A stretch of DNA of 47,374 nucleotides. It comes from an uncultured Collinsella sp. (GTDB lineage Bacteria > Actinomycetota > Coriobacteriia > Coriobacteriales > Coriobacteriaceae). Shown here piece after piece: positions 1 to 7,588 of this stretch. The stretch spans positions 1 through 47,374 of the forward strand of contig UQHT01000022.1 of the NCBI GenBank assembly GCA_900540875.1, in the 5' to 3' direction. How positions within the stretch are numbered: the first letter of the stretch is position 1; the number at the start of each line of letters is the position of its first letter. The notes beneath the pieces are model-generated. The model searched no databases. It had not been told where the DNA came from and saw only the letters and a program-made list of their open reading frames with translations. A program made the position numbers and the translations under genes.

Positions 1-64
1 AGTTCCGCACGAACAGGAGGCCACTTAATGTGGCCTCCGTCGTGAGCAGGACTGTCCGAGCAGG
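1..64 (-). repeat. Long-hairpin repeat, copy 1 (cut by window start)
   Basis: The reverse complement contains the same core as the copies at 4746-4891 and 37806-37936: two CCTGCTC motifs around ACAGT, a hairpin closed by GGAGGCCAC/GTGGCCTCC with an ATTAA-type loop, and a GTGCGGAACT tail. One outer arm lies outside the window, so arm pairing cannot be tested here. Its orientation is opposite to the other two copies. Confidence 0.75.
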
Positions 65-207
65 AAAGTTCATATATGGCGGCAGGCGCCCGCCCCGCTC
101 CCGAGGGGCATCTCTCAAGCAAAAACTGTCGTTCGGTAAAGTCCGAGGTCAGTGGCGTTTTATAACGAGAAAATCAAAAGAATTTGAAAATCCATTACAA
201 ATTTGCG

Positions 208-236
208 TTGACTTTAGGTAACTAAAGTTTCATACT
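208..236 (+). promoter_or_regulatory. Putative promoter of cstA leader with operator-like palindrome
   Basis: TTGACT (208-213), a 17-nt spacer and CATACT (231-236) form a good sigma-70-type promoter. An inverted repeat ACTTTAG-GTAA-CTAAAGT (211-228) overlaps the -35 end and fills most of the spacer, where a repressor could bind. Transcription would begin near 243, upstream of the leader peptide and terminator. Promoter function is inferred from consensus only. Confidence 0.55.
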
Positions 237-307
237 CCTTTTCAACCACTGGGGGATGTGAACACGCACGGATCGTTCGCATCATGATTGAAGAGGATTT
301 TTTAGAC

Positions 308-352
308 ATGTTCACGCATCAGCTAAACATTATCAGCGTAGTAATTATCTGA
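308..352 (+). CDS. Putative leader peptide upstream of cstA (14 aa)
   Basis: ATG at 308 opens a 14-codon frame reading MFTHQLNIISVVII that stops with TGA at 350-352. AGAGGA (292-297) lies 10 nt upstream as a possible ribosome binding site. Six of the last seven sense codons are Ile or Val, including two adjacent GTA codons, which look rare in this GC-rich genome. The stop codon directly precedes the first of two mutually exclusive hairpins and a terminator, the arrangement of ribosome-stalling attenuators such as ilv leaders. Translation is unproven. Confidence 0.5.
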   Translation: MFTHQLNIISVVII

Positions 353-354
353 TG

Positions 355-442
355 CGGGTTAGCACATACAGCTAGCCCGTACGATAACGGGCGGCTGATG
401 AAGATGAGGGCCGTCGAGCGCAACCGACGGCCCTCATTTTTT
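355..442 (+). terminator. Attenuator-type leader: alternative hairpins plus intrinsic terminator
   Basis: Hairpin 1 pairs CGGGTTAGC (355-363) with GCTAGCCCG (371-379). Hairpin 2 pairs GCCCGT (375-380) with ACGGGC (387-392), using bases of hairpin 1, so the two exclude each other. A strong terminator follows: ATGAGGGCCGTCG (404-416) pairs with CGACGGCCCTCAT (425-437), with a six-T run to 442. It lies between the promoter and the cstA start at 478, so it must be read through for cstA to be expressed. Regulation by leader translation is inferred. Confidence 0.65.
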
Positions 443-477
443 ATGTCTAGGAAGTTCTTTTTAGAGGAGGAAATGTA

Positions 478-2367
478 ATGAACGGAGTTTTGCTCATGGT
501 TGTGGCCGCGGCGGTGCTCGCCTGCGGCTATCTGGGCTATGGCCGATGGCTGGCCAACAAGTGGGGCGTTGACAAAGAGGCCCTCACGCCGGCCAAGCGC
601 ATGAAGGACGGCAAGAGCTTCTCGCCCGTCTCTGCCTTCACCGCGTTCTCGCACCAGTTCAGCTCGATCTGCGGTGCCGGCCCTGTTACGGGTACGATCG
701 TCGCCATGGCCTTTGGCTGGCTGCCCGTCGTGCTCTGGGTCCTCGTCGGCGGCATCTTCTTTGGCGCCGTCCACGACTTTGGCGCCCTGTATGCCTCGAT
801 GAAGAACAACGGCAAGTCGCTCGCTCAGCTCATCGAGAAGTACATCGGCAAGACCGGCCGTCGCCTGTTCCTGCTGTTCTGCTGGCTGTTCTGCATCATC
901 GTCATCGCCGCCTTCACCGACATGGTCTGCAAGACGTTCATGTTCACCCCGGCCGTTGACGCTTCTGGTGCTGCTACCGGTGCCATCGACTTCACCAAGT
1001 CCTATGCCGCCGGCTGCGCTGGTACCATCTCCATCCTGTTCACCTTCGTCGCTATCGCCTTTGGTTGGGCCCAGAAGAAGTTCAACCTCACCGGTGCTAC
1101 CGAGTTCGTCACCGGCGTGGTCCTCATGGTTCTCATGTTCGCCGTCGGTATGCAGTTCCCGGTCTACCTGGATAAGTTCCAGTGGTTCGCCGTCGTCATG
1201 GTCTACCTGGTCTTCGCTGGCGCTATGCCCATCCAGATGCTCAAGACCCCGCGTGACTACCTCACTTCCATCATGATGATCGTCATGATCGTTTGCGCTG
1301 TCCTCGGCATCGTCGTCCTTGGTGTTAACGGCCAGGCCACGATGACCGCCCCGGTCTTTACCGGCTTCTCCAGCGCTTCCGGCATGATGTTCCCCGTCCT
1401 GTTTGTCTCCGTTGCTTGCGGCGCTCTCTCCGGTTTCCACAGCCTCGTTTCTTCCGGCACCTCTTCTAAGCAGGTCGAGAAGGAGCAGGACGCCGTCAAG
1501 GTCGGTTACGGCGCAATGATCGTCGAGTCCTTCGTCGGCATCCTTGCCATCATCGTCGCCGGCATCATGTTCTCCGATATGAACACCGCCGGTACCGGCG
1601 TCCTCAACGCTGGTGTCGCTTCCACCCCGTTCCAGATCTTCGCCGCTGGCATCTCCCGCGGTATGCAGGCCTTCGGTGTTGACGGCACGCTCGCTACCGT
1701 CTTCATGACTATGAACGTCTCCGCTCTGGCCCTGACCTCGCTCGACGCCGTCGCCCGCATCGCCCGCACCTCGTTCTCCGAGTTCTTTGCCCAGACCAAC
1801 GATGCTCTGGCCATCGAGTCCAAGGCCGGCTATATGAAGGTCCTCGGCAACCCCTGGTTCGCCACGGTCGTTACCCTGCTTCCCGGTCTCGCCCTCGCTT
1901 TTGGTGGCTATGCCAACATCTGGCCGCTCTTTGGTGCTTCCAACCAGCTGCTCGGCGGTATGACCATGATCACCCTCGCCGTGTTCTGCAAGTGCACCGG
2001 TCGCAAGGGCTGGATGCTCTACGTGCCCGTCGCCTTCCTGCTCTGCTGCACCTTCACCTCGCTGGTCCAGAGCGCCATGGGCTGCATGACCGCCGTCCAG
2101 GCCTACGGTTTCTTCGGTACCATCCCGGCTACCGCCACCACGGCCGCCGTCTCCGTCGCCGCCACCAAGGGCCTGCAGCTCGTCTTTGCCGTTCTGCTGA
2201 TGGTCCTGGGCCTCATCGTCGCCGTCAACTGCCTCAAGGAGTTCTTCGGCAAGGAGGCTGGCTCCATGCCTGATGAGGAGCCCGAGTGGTCCGAGATGGG
2301 CAAGGCCGAGTACGGTCGCGCCGCTGCCGCTGAAGCTCCTGCCGACGCCGAGGCCGCCAAGGCCTAG
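478..2367 (+). CDS. cstA: Carbon starvation protein CstA family transporter
   Basis: This 629-residue polytopic membrane protein matches the CstA family throughout: the N-terminal half has the conserved stretch around residues 60-120 (FSSICGAGPVTG and GAVHDFGALY), and many hydrophobic helices follow. Family members such as E. coli CstA and BtsT import peptides or pyruvate under carbon limitation; which substrate applies here cannot be read from sequence. The start is supported by AGAGGAGG about 8 nt upstream. The tail (about residues 590-629) is hydrophilic and Ala/Glu-rich, presumably cytoplasmic. It is a single-gene unit with its own leader and a strong terminator at 2407-2442. Confidence 0.93.
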   Translation: MNGVLLMVVAAAVLACGYLGYGRWLANKWGVDKEALTPAKRMKDGKSFSPVSAFTAFSHQFSSICGAGPVTGTIVAMAFGWLPVVLWVLVGGIFFGAVHDFGALYASMKNNGKSLAQLIEKYIGKTGRRLFLLFCWLFCIIVIAAFTDMVCKTFMFTPAVDASGAATGAIDFTKSYAAGCAGTISILFTFVAIAFGWAQKKFNLTGATEFVTGVVLMVLMFAVGMQFPVYLDKFQWFAVVMVYLVFAGAMPIQMLKTPRDYLTSIMMIVMIVCAVLGIVVLGVNGQATMTAPVFTGFSSASGMMFPVLFVSVACGALSGFHSLVSSGTSSKQVEKEQDAVKVGYGAMIVESFVGILAIIVAGIMFSDMNTAGTGVLNAGVASTPFQIFAAGISRGMQAFGVDGTLATVFMTMNVSALALTSLDAVARIARTSFSEFFAQTNDALAIESKAGYMKVLGNPWFATVVTLLPGLALAFGGYANIWPLFGASNQLLGGMTMITLAVFCKCTGRKGWMLYVPVAFLLCCTFTSLVQSAMGCMTAVQAYGFFGTIPATATTAAVSVAATKGLQLVFAVLLMVLGLIVAVNCLKEFFGKEAGSMPDEEPEWSEMGKAEYGRAAAAEAPADAEAAKA

Positions 2368-2406
2368 TCGGTCGGACGGGTTGAATCTCCCGTCTATTTG
2401 ACTCGG

Positions 2407-2445
2407 AAAGACCGGGTCCGCAATCAAGCGGACCCGGTCTTTTTT
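2407..2445 (+). terminator. Intrinsic terminator of cstA
   Basis: AAAGACCGGGTCCGC (2407-2421) pairs perfectly with GCGGACCCGGTCTTT (2428-2442) across a 6-nt loop, and the T-run continues to about 2445. Confidence 0.9.
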
Positions 2446-2550
2446 CTTGTGAGAACAGGTGGTGCAAGGGCGTTCTCGCAGATGTTTTGCGTGGATAGGC
2501 TCGTGCGTTGTACCATATGGACGTATATGTGTGCATATGAAAGGGGCCCC

Positions 2551-4743
2551 GTGGCCAAGACGGTATATTCCGATAATCAAAACAATGTCGATGCCCTGGC
2601 TGAGCGTCTGAGCAGCCAGACATCGCTTTCTGCCGAGCGTGCCAAGCTGGTTGCCTACGACCTGCTTTGCCGCAAGGCGCTCAAGATTAAGTCGAGTGCG
2701 CTGGCGCAGATTTTCCGCTCCGTCGATAAGGAGTGCGACACCAAGGCGATGCGCGATGAGCTTATCGCGGCAAATATCGTGACCAAGATCGAGGGTAGTG
2801 GCATTAACGGGCGCCCGGCGTTCTATACCATCAATGCCGAGATCCGCGATGCCCAGGAGCAACCTGCCGAGTCCGTCGAAGATTTTGTCGTCGAGGATTC
2901 CGCTGACGTGCCTGCTGTGGAAGAAGTTGCTCCGCGTGAGCATGTCGATACCGATGAGTTGCTCGATGAGAACGTTGTGCGTGCCTTTACGGCCAAGGCA
3001 GGACGCGGCGGTTTTGGCGGGGGCGGCAAGCGCGATGCACAGCGCCGCGCCCAGCAGGAGCGCTTCCGTCGCGCCGTTGCTCGAAAGGGCGAGACGGATG
3101 CCGAGGCTGTTGAGGCCGAGGTTGCTGCCGAGTCGCAGAAGCCCACGAAGGAGCAAAAGCCCGTGGAGGCCCAAGAGCCCAAGCGCCGCCGTGGTGCCCA
3201 CTTTAAGGCTGCGCAGCAGGATGTCGCGCATGAGGTTGAAGAGCTTTCCGAGGCCGCAGACGATGTTGAGGAGTCTGCCAAGAAGGCCCCGGGCTCATGT
3301 CGTCCCGGACGTGGTTTTGCGAGGCGCGCGTATCCCGTAAGGCGTCAGGAGAAGGGCGAGCCGGCTCCGACCGCTCAGGCCGAGAAGGCCGAACAAACCG
3401 AGAAAACCGTTGAGCCGGCGGCTCGCGAGCAGCAACCTTCCGAGTCGCAGCCTGCGGCTGACACTGAGGTCAAAGCTCAACAGACCGCTGATAAGCAGGC
3501 GGGGGAGAGCGCCTCAGGCAAGCCCCGCCGTCGTCGTCACCGCGGCGGTCGTGGCTCAAATGCCGAGGCCGCGGCCGAGAAGACAGCGACACAAAACGGA
3601 GATGAGAAGGCCGAGACTCCGGTGGATCAGGTCAAGCGCCAGCCGGCGAAGGAGGCCAAGTCCGATCGTCCGCAAAAGCGCTCGTCTGCGCCCAAGCAGG
3701 AACGTAATACCCGGGCAGATTCCAAGCGTAAGCCTCATGCACAGGCTGAGCCTGCCGCGGCTGATAGTGCTACCCAGCGGCCCGAGTCGGCCGTCCACGG
3801 CGAGGTATCGGCGTTTGCCCTTGCCCGCGTTTTGGGCAGGCAGCTGCTCAAAGTTGTCCCTACGCCTACGGCGCTCTCTAAGATCAAGGAGCAGCAGACT
3901 CAAATTGTTAAGGTCGAGGGCAAGGACGGCAAAAAGGCGCCGCAGCGCACTCAGCACAACGAGATGTCCAACCGCAAGATTGCCGAGGAAATCGCAATCA
4001 TCCAGGCTTGGATCGAGCAAAACCGAGGTGCCGATACGCCGGTTGCCTCGCGCCGCCAGCGTGCCTACCAGATTTTTAACGATGAGAAGGCCTTTGACGG
4101 CAAGCACGGCGAGCGCCTAATTCGGCGTATGACCGAAAAGGGCATCAGCATGCAGGCGATTAAGGTCGCCCCCAACCGCCCCGTTCACTTTACGGGTTTC
4201 TTTACGCTGGGCGCCGATAAGCCGTTCATTATGGTCGAGAACCTGGACACCTACGACGAGATCGTCAGGCTGCTGCGTGGCCGCAAGCACGCCAAGCTCT
4301 TTGGCATCAAGGTGGGCGGCGTGATTTTTGGCGGCGGATGCAAGGCGAGCGTCTCGCATGCCCTGGACGATTATCTGGCTGAGATCGGCTATCGCTTTAA
4401 CTACGTCTACTACGTGGGCGATATCGACCGCGAGGGCGCGCGCATCGTCGAGCAGGCTCGCAATGCCAATGTGGTTGAGATTCGCCTGCATGCCGGCATG
4501 TACCGCGCCATGCTCGCCGAGCATAAGCGTCGCGTGAAGGCCGGCGGCGAGTGCGAGCCCGCGGCTGCCAACCAGGGCGTGCCGCAGAACTTGGCGGCGA
4601 CGATCAAGGATCTGCCCATGGTCACGCGCGTGCAGTTCCGCAATGTGCTGCGCGAGGGCGGGCGCATTCCGCAGGAGATTCTGATGACCGCCGACTATCG
4701 GGATGGCGACTCGGGAAGCTTCGACCGCATGCTGAATAATTAG
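2551..4743 (+). CDS. Orphan JetD-like (DUF2220) Toprim protein with long basic/acidic linker
   Basis: A GTG start at 2551 is preferred because AAAGGGG lies about 6 nt upstream; the frame is open from 2398 but the extra N-terminus looks non-coding. The 730-residue product has three parts. Residues 1-110 are helical and resemble a winged-helix domain. Residues 110-440 are a low-complexity Ala/Glu/Lys/Arg linker with RNase E-like basic patches (GRGGFGGGGKR, RRRRHRGGRGS). The C-terminal 280 residues carry Toprim-type motifs: Glu near 563 (VENLDTY), a glycine turn near 593 (FGGGCKA) and DxD at about 624-626 (YYVGDIDREG). The last resembles the nuclease subunit JetD of Wadjet plasmid-defence systems. 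No JetA, JetB or JetC homologue is adjacent. A DNA or RNA nuclease role is inferred; the actual function is unknown. Confidence 0.7.
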   Translation: MAKTVYSDNQNNVDALAERLSSQTSLSAERAKLVAYDLLCRKALKIKSSALAQIFRSVDKECDTKAMRDELIAANIVTKIEGSGINGRPAFYTINAEIRDAQEQPAESVEDFVVEDSADVPAVEEVAPREHVDTDELLDENVVRAFTAKAGRGGFGGGGKRDAQRRAQQERFRRAVARKGETDAEAVEAEVAAESQKPTKEQKPVEAQEPKRRRGAHFKAAQQDVAHEVEELSEAADDVEESAKKAPGSCRPGRGFARRAYPVRRQEKGEPAPTAQAEKAEQTEKTVEPAAREQQPSESQPAADTEVKAQQTADKQAGESASGKPRRRRHRGGRGSNAEAAAEKTATQNGDEKAETPVDQVKRQPAKEAKSDRPQKRSSAPKQERNTRADSKRKPHAQAEPAAADSATQRPESAVHGEVSAFALARVLGRQLLKVVPTPTALSKIKEQQTQIVKVEGKDGKKAPQRTQHNEMSNRKIAEEIAIIQAWIEQNRGADTPVASRRQRAYQIFNDEKAFDGKHGERLIRRMTEKGISMQAIKVAPNRPVHFTGFFTLGADKPFIMVENLDTYDEIVRLLRGRKHAKLFGIKVGGVIFGGGCKASVSHALDDYLAEIGYRFNYVYYVGDIDREGARIVEQARNANVVEIRLHAGMYRAMLAEHKRRVKAGGECEPAAANQGVPQNLAATIKDLPMVTRVQFRNVLREGGRIPQEILMTADYRDGDSGSFDRMLNN

Positions 4744-4745
4744 TT

Positions 4746-4891
4746 CCGCCGGCCCGGGAGAGCGGGGACACCGACTTAGGTTTCCTGCTCTACAGTCCTG
4801 CTCACGACGGAGGCCACATTAAGTGGCCTCCTGTTCGTGCGGAACTCGCGATAAACCTAAGTCGGTGTCCCCGCTCTCCCGGGACCGGCGG
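4746..4891 (+). repeat. Long-hairpin repeat, copy 2 (complete)
   Basis: Outer arms 4746-4783 and 4853-4891 pair over about 38 bp with one bulged base. Inside lie the conserved left strand CCTGCTCTACAGTCCTGCTC (4784-4803), an inner stem GGAGGCCAC/GTGGCCTCC closing an ATTAA loop, and a conserved right strand GCGGAACTCGCGAT ending at 4852. The element begins 2 nt after the stop codon of the preceding gene, so it would form that gene's 3' untranslated structure. It shares its core but not its arms with the copy at 37806. Confidence 0.85.
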
Positions 4892-4950
4892 CTACTTGAT
4901 TGTCGCAGACGGCTCGCTTTTCGGAACTGGGCTGATATTTTCTAGATGTA

Positions 4951-4990
4951 AGGCGCTCTTGGTTCTAATGGGCTTGGGGCGCCTGTCTTT
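4951..4990 (+). terminator. Intrinsic terminator-like hairpin
   Basis: AGGCGCTC (4951-4958) pairs with GGGCGCCT (4977-4984), followed by GTCTTTT. It is similar in sequence to the hairpin at 5250-5287 and may end transcription of the JetD-like gene. Confidence 0.55.
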
Positions 4991-4994
4991 TGAG

Positions 4995-5027
4995 GGTGGA
5001 TTTTTGGGACATGCCTGAAAATCTACC
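4995..5027 (+). repeat. Small hairpin repeat with TGGGACATGCCTG loop, copy a
   Basis: GGTGGATTTT (4995-5004) pairs with AAAATCTACC (5018-5027) around the loop TGGGACATGCCTG. The loop recurs at 35142-35172 and, inverted, at 35206-35243 with different stems. Confidence 0.7.
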
Positions 5028-5103
5028 TTTTGCAACTTCTCGTCCTGCGCGAGAAGTTTCGGCTTGGCTGGAAAGTCGAGATGCGGGGAGCCCGTTACTG
5101 ATA

Positions 5104-5119
5104 TGGGACGGAGGGATTC
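5104..5119 (-). repeat. Partial duplication of tRNA-Gln 3' end
   Basis: The 15-bp string GGGACGGAGGGATTC occurs here and inside the tRNA-Gln gene at 5296-5310, in the same orientation. It corresponds to the T-arm and acceptor 3' strand. The flanks do not fold as a tRNA. It could be a scar of integration at the tRNA or a remnant of a second tRNA gene. Confidence 0.5.
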
Positions 5120-5249
5120 CGCGTCCGCCTTTTCGGCGGCCGCGCCCCGCTGTGTCGCTTCGCTCCTTGCGTGCTGCGCTAGAAAACGCTTCGCGTTTCC
5201 TCAGCTCCGCACCCTTGCGGGTTCGAATCTCTCCGCTTGCCCACAAGAA

Positions 5250-5287
5250 AGCGCCCTGGGCCGTTATGGGCTTAGGGCGCTCAGTTT
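5250..5287 (+). terminator. Terminator-like hairpin next to tRNA-Gln
   Basis: AGCGCCCT pairs with AGGGCGCT (5274-5281), with an internal GGGCC/GGGCT extension, followed by CAGTTTT. The T-run side suits plus-strand transcription. The stem is symmetric, so read-out on the minus strand after the tRNA is also possible. It resembles 4951-4990. Confidence 0.55.
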
Positions 5288-5290
5288 TAA

Positions 5291-5365
5291 TGGCTGGGAC
5301 GGAGGGATTCGAACCCCCAACAGCCGGCACCAAAAACCGGAGTTCTACCGTTGAACTACGTCCCA
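5291..5365 (-). tRNA. tRNA-Gln (anticodon TTG)
   Basis: The minus strand reads TGGGACG at the 5' end (5365) and CGTCCCA plus GCCA at the 3' end (5291), giving a 7-bp acceptor stem and an encoded CCA. The anticodon arm is CCGGT-TTTTGGT-GCCGG, with TTG at positions 34-36. The T-arm is GGGGGTTCGAATCCCTC. Length is 75 nt. All arms fold normally, so it should be functional. Confidence 0.95.
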
Positions 5366-5403
5366 ATGTGTGGTGTTGCCCAAAAGCAACTCGTCTAGTT
5401 TAC

Positions 5404-6309
5404 CTAATCTGCGAGGGCATCGCAAACGCCGTCGAGTAGGCGTACGGCGAGGGTCTGCGCGTCGCTGGCCGTAAAGGTGCCGTTGTAACGCGTCATGCCG
5501 GTGAGCTCGATGCGAATTCGTGCCGGCTTTTGCTGTGCGGCGACATTGGCGGTACGGATGCGCTGGGCCAGGTTGTGGCACTCGGCGAGGGCGATCGTGG
5601 CGCGCGGGGCGGCGTCTGCAGGCAACTCGTCGCTTGCGATCTCGAGCACCAGGTCGACATCGGTCGGAACCTCGGAATCGCAAAGCATCATGCCGCTGCT
5701 GTCGGTCGTCGCCGTGGCGATGTTCCACATGCGCGATGCTACGCTGCGCGCGATAGGGTCCTCGCCGATGACGGCAATCTGGAAACGCTCGAGCACGTTG
5801 GCGGCGCGCGCAAAACCGATGCGAGACTCGGCTTCGGTGACCGAGGGCTTGCCCTCCCACACATGGTGCAGGCGGTTGATGTAGGCGTAGGTGTCCTGGA
5901 AGGCCATGCCGTCGGCAAACAGGCCGACATTTTCCTGGAACTGCTGCAGGGCGGCCTCGGTATGCGGACCAAAGTAGCCGTCGTCTTCGCCACAGGCAAA
6001 GCCCAAAACGTTGAGAGCGCGCTGCAGGGCCTTGACGTCGGCGCCGTGAAAATTGGGCATGCGAAGGTAGAGCGTGCGGTCGCCCAACTTGTATGAAGCG
6101 TCTACAAGGGCGCTCCAGCAGGGGATATCGACAGCATCACCGGCCGCAAGGCCGCTATCGAGCCTAAACGTGCCAACGGCCTGCTCGGTGGTGGTGCCAA
6201 AGCGCTTGTCGGCGACCTCGTCGGCATCGATGGTGTAACCGAGCTGCAGAAGGCGGGACTGAACATCCTCGACGGCTGCTCCCTGCATGCCCGTGGTAAT
6301 AGGTTCCAT
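5404..6309 (-). CDS. Peptidoglycan-binding (PGBD) domain protein with unknown C-terminal domain
   Basis: This 301-residue protein has two PG_binding_1 repeats: residues 1-75 (MEPITTGMQGAAVEDVQSRL..., then FGTTTEQAVGTFR) and about 85-150 (ADVKALQRALNVLGF, FGPHTEAALQQFQ). Residues 160-301 form a third domain (IAVIGEDPIARSVASRMWN..., IRIELTGMTRYNGTFTA) that I do not recognise; the layout recalls CwlM-type actinobacterial proteins, but no amidase zinc motif is visible. There is no signal peptide, so a cytoplasmic or regulatory role in cell-wall synthesis is possible. AAAGGGG precedes the ATG. It stands alone between tRNA-Gln and the prenyl synthase gene. Confidence 0.75.
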   Translation of the reverse strand: MEPITTGMQGAAVEDVQSRLLQLGYTIDADEVADKRFGTTTEQAVGTFRLDSGLAAGDAVDIPCWSALVDASYKLGDRTLYLRMPNFHGADVKALQRALNVLGFACGEDDGYFGPHTEAALQQFQENVGLFADGMAFQDTYAYINRLHHVWEGKPSVTEAESRIGFARAANVLERFQIAVIGEDPIARSVASRMWNIATATTDSSGMMLCDSEVPTDVDLVLEIASDELPADAAPRATIALAECHNLAQRIRTANVAAQQKPARIRIELTGMTRYNGTFTASDAQTLAVRLLDGVCDALAD

Positions 6310-6448
6310 GAACGAACCCCTTTCGGCGTACGATTCGTACTATTTTGAGCGCGTGTCGGATAGACAACGCGAGACAATGCATAAACATGCACTCAACAGT
6401 GTAGCAACTTGTACCCAAACGCGCTGCCCACAGGTTTTGTGACCCCCG

Positions 6449-7474
6449 CTAGTTGAGGCGCTCCACAAAGAAATCTGCCATGGAGAGGAACAGTTCGCGT
6501 GCGTGCGGGTCAAGCTCAACGTTCTCGATGGCAGCCTTGGCTTTTGCGGTCAGGTCCAGCGCGTAGGCGTGAGCATATTCGATGGAGCCGGTCTGCTGGA
6601 AGATCTCCACGGCGCGCGCGAGCTGCGCGGGGTCCTCGGTGCCCGAGGAAAGGATTGCCTCGACCTCGTCGTGATGGCGCTCATCAGACAGGGCGTGCAC
6701 GGCAACGAGCGTGCGTTTGCCCTCGGTGATGTCGGTGCGGAAGTCCTTGTTGGCGGCCTCTTTGGTGCCGACCAAGTTGAGCAGGTCGTCCTGAATCTGA
6801 AAGGCAAGGCCGGTGTGCAGGCCAAAGGCGCGTAGCGCCTCGACCTGCTCTTCGCTGCCGCCGCCGATAATGGCTCCGGCGGCAAGCGGCGTGGCTCCGC
6901 TGTAATACGCAGTCTTGTGCGTCGCCATGTCCAGGTAGTCATAAACCGAGATATCAAAGCGCTCGTCACGGACCCAACCCAGGTCAAGCGCTTGACCCTC
7001 GATGGTGCGGACGATCATCTCGGTAAGCTCGTGGAGCACACGCAGCTTCACGTCGGACTCGAGCGTGGGATCGTCGAGAACCGTCTTGGTGACCATGGTG
7101 AGCGCCAGGTCGCCACAATTGATGGCGAGCCCCGTGCCCTCGGTAAGGTGCATGCAGGGCTTGCCTCGACGAAGCTGTCCGTTGTCGGCGATGTCGTCGT
7201 GGATGAGCGCACCCGACTGGAAATGCTCGATAGCTGCCGCGGCGCTGCGGGCGCTCTCAAAGCTACCGCCCACTGCGGTTGCGGCGAGCATGCAGATAAG
7301 CGGGCGGTGGCGCTTGCCGGCGTTGGCCGTAAAAGCCGAGAGCGGCGCGTACAGGTAGCGTTCGATATCGGCAGAGGTCGCCTGTCCGTCAAAGAACGTG
7401 GCCAGATAGTCATTAATCTGGTCAAAGTGCTGGGCTAAAAAGCAGGTAAACGGACTGGACACGGGTTCTCGCAT
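6449..7474 (-). CDS. Polyprenyl (trans-isoprenyl) diphosphate synthase
   Basis: This 341-residue protein matches the trans-prenyltransferase family. The first aspartate-rich motif is DDIAD at residues 93-97, followed by RRG, and the second is QIQDDLLNL in the C-terminal half, followed by a KDFRTDITEGKRT stretch. Such enzymes condense isopentenyl diphosphate with allylic diphosphates; the product (geranylgeranyl or a longer quinone side chain) cannot be fixed from sequence. The ATG has only a weak AAGAAAG upstream, so the exact start is uncertain by a few codons. It lies between the PGBD gene and the PTS gene, all on the minus strand. Confidence 0.88.
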   Translation of the reverse strand: MREPVSSPFTCFLAQHFDQINDYLATFFDGQATSADIERYLYAPLSAFTANAGKRHRPLICMLAATAVGGSFESARSAAAAIEHFQSGALIHDDIADNGQLRRGKPCMHLTEGTGLAINCGDLALTMVTKTVLDDPTLESDVKLRVLHELTEMIVRTIEGQALDLGWVRDERFDISVYDYLDMATHKTAYYSGATPLAAGAIIGGGSEEQVEALRAFGLHTGLAFQIQDDLLNLVGTKEAANKDFRTDITEGKRTLVAVHALSDERHHDEVEAILSSGTEDPAQLARAVEIFQQTGSIEYAHAYALDLTAKAKAAIENVELDPHARELFLSMADFFVERLN

Positions 7475-7588
7475 TCTTTCTTAGGTTGCATCGATGTAGT
7501 GTGCAGGCAACATATTGCCACATTGTGCCTGCCTGCGTGGCAGGTTTGGGGATTTAAGGCAACGGCGCATGTCGGACGAGTTTCGTAG

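Noticed and set aside
30..221. 63-codon frame near the window start
   Set aside because: It begins inside the long-hairpin repeat core, has no ribosome binding site and a composition unlike the neighbouring genes.
2398..2550. N-terminal extension of the JetD-like protein
   Set aside because: The open frame starts inside the cstA terminator hairpin. GTG 2551 has a proper SD and conserved-looking sequence begins there.
319..3231. 970-codon open frame on the minus strand opposite cstA and the JetD-like gene
   Set aside because: It is antisense to two well-supported genes, crosses the cstA leader and terminator, and encodes low-complexity Gly/Asp/His/Leu-rich sequence. Codon bias in GC-rich genes routinely leaves the complementary frame open.
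5160..5245. A second tRNA gene on the plus strand (GGTTCGAATC T-loop-like string, followed by a terminator)
   Set aside because: The T-stem has a mismatch, no matching 5' acceptor strand, D-arm or anticodon arm can be built upstream. It is kept only as a possible remnant.
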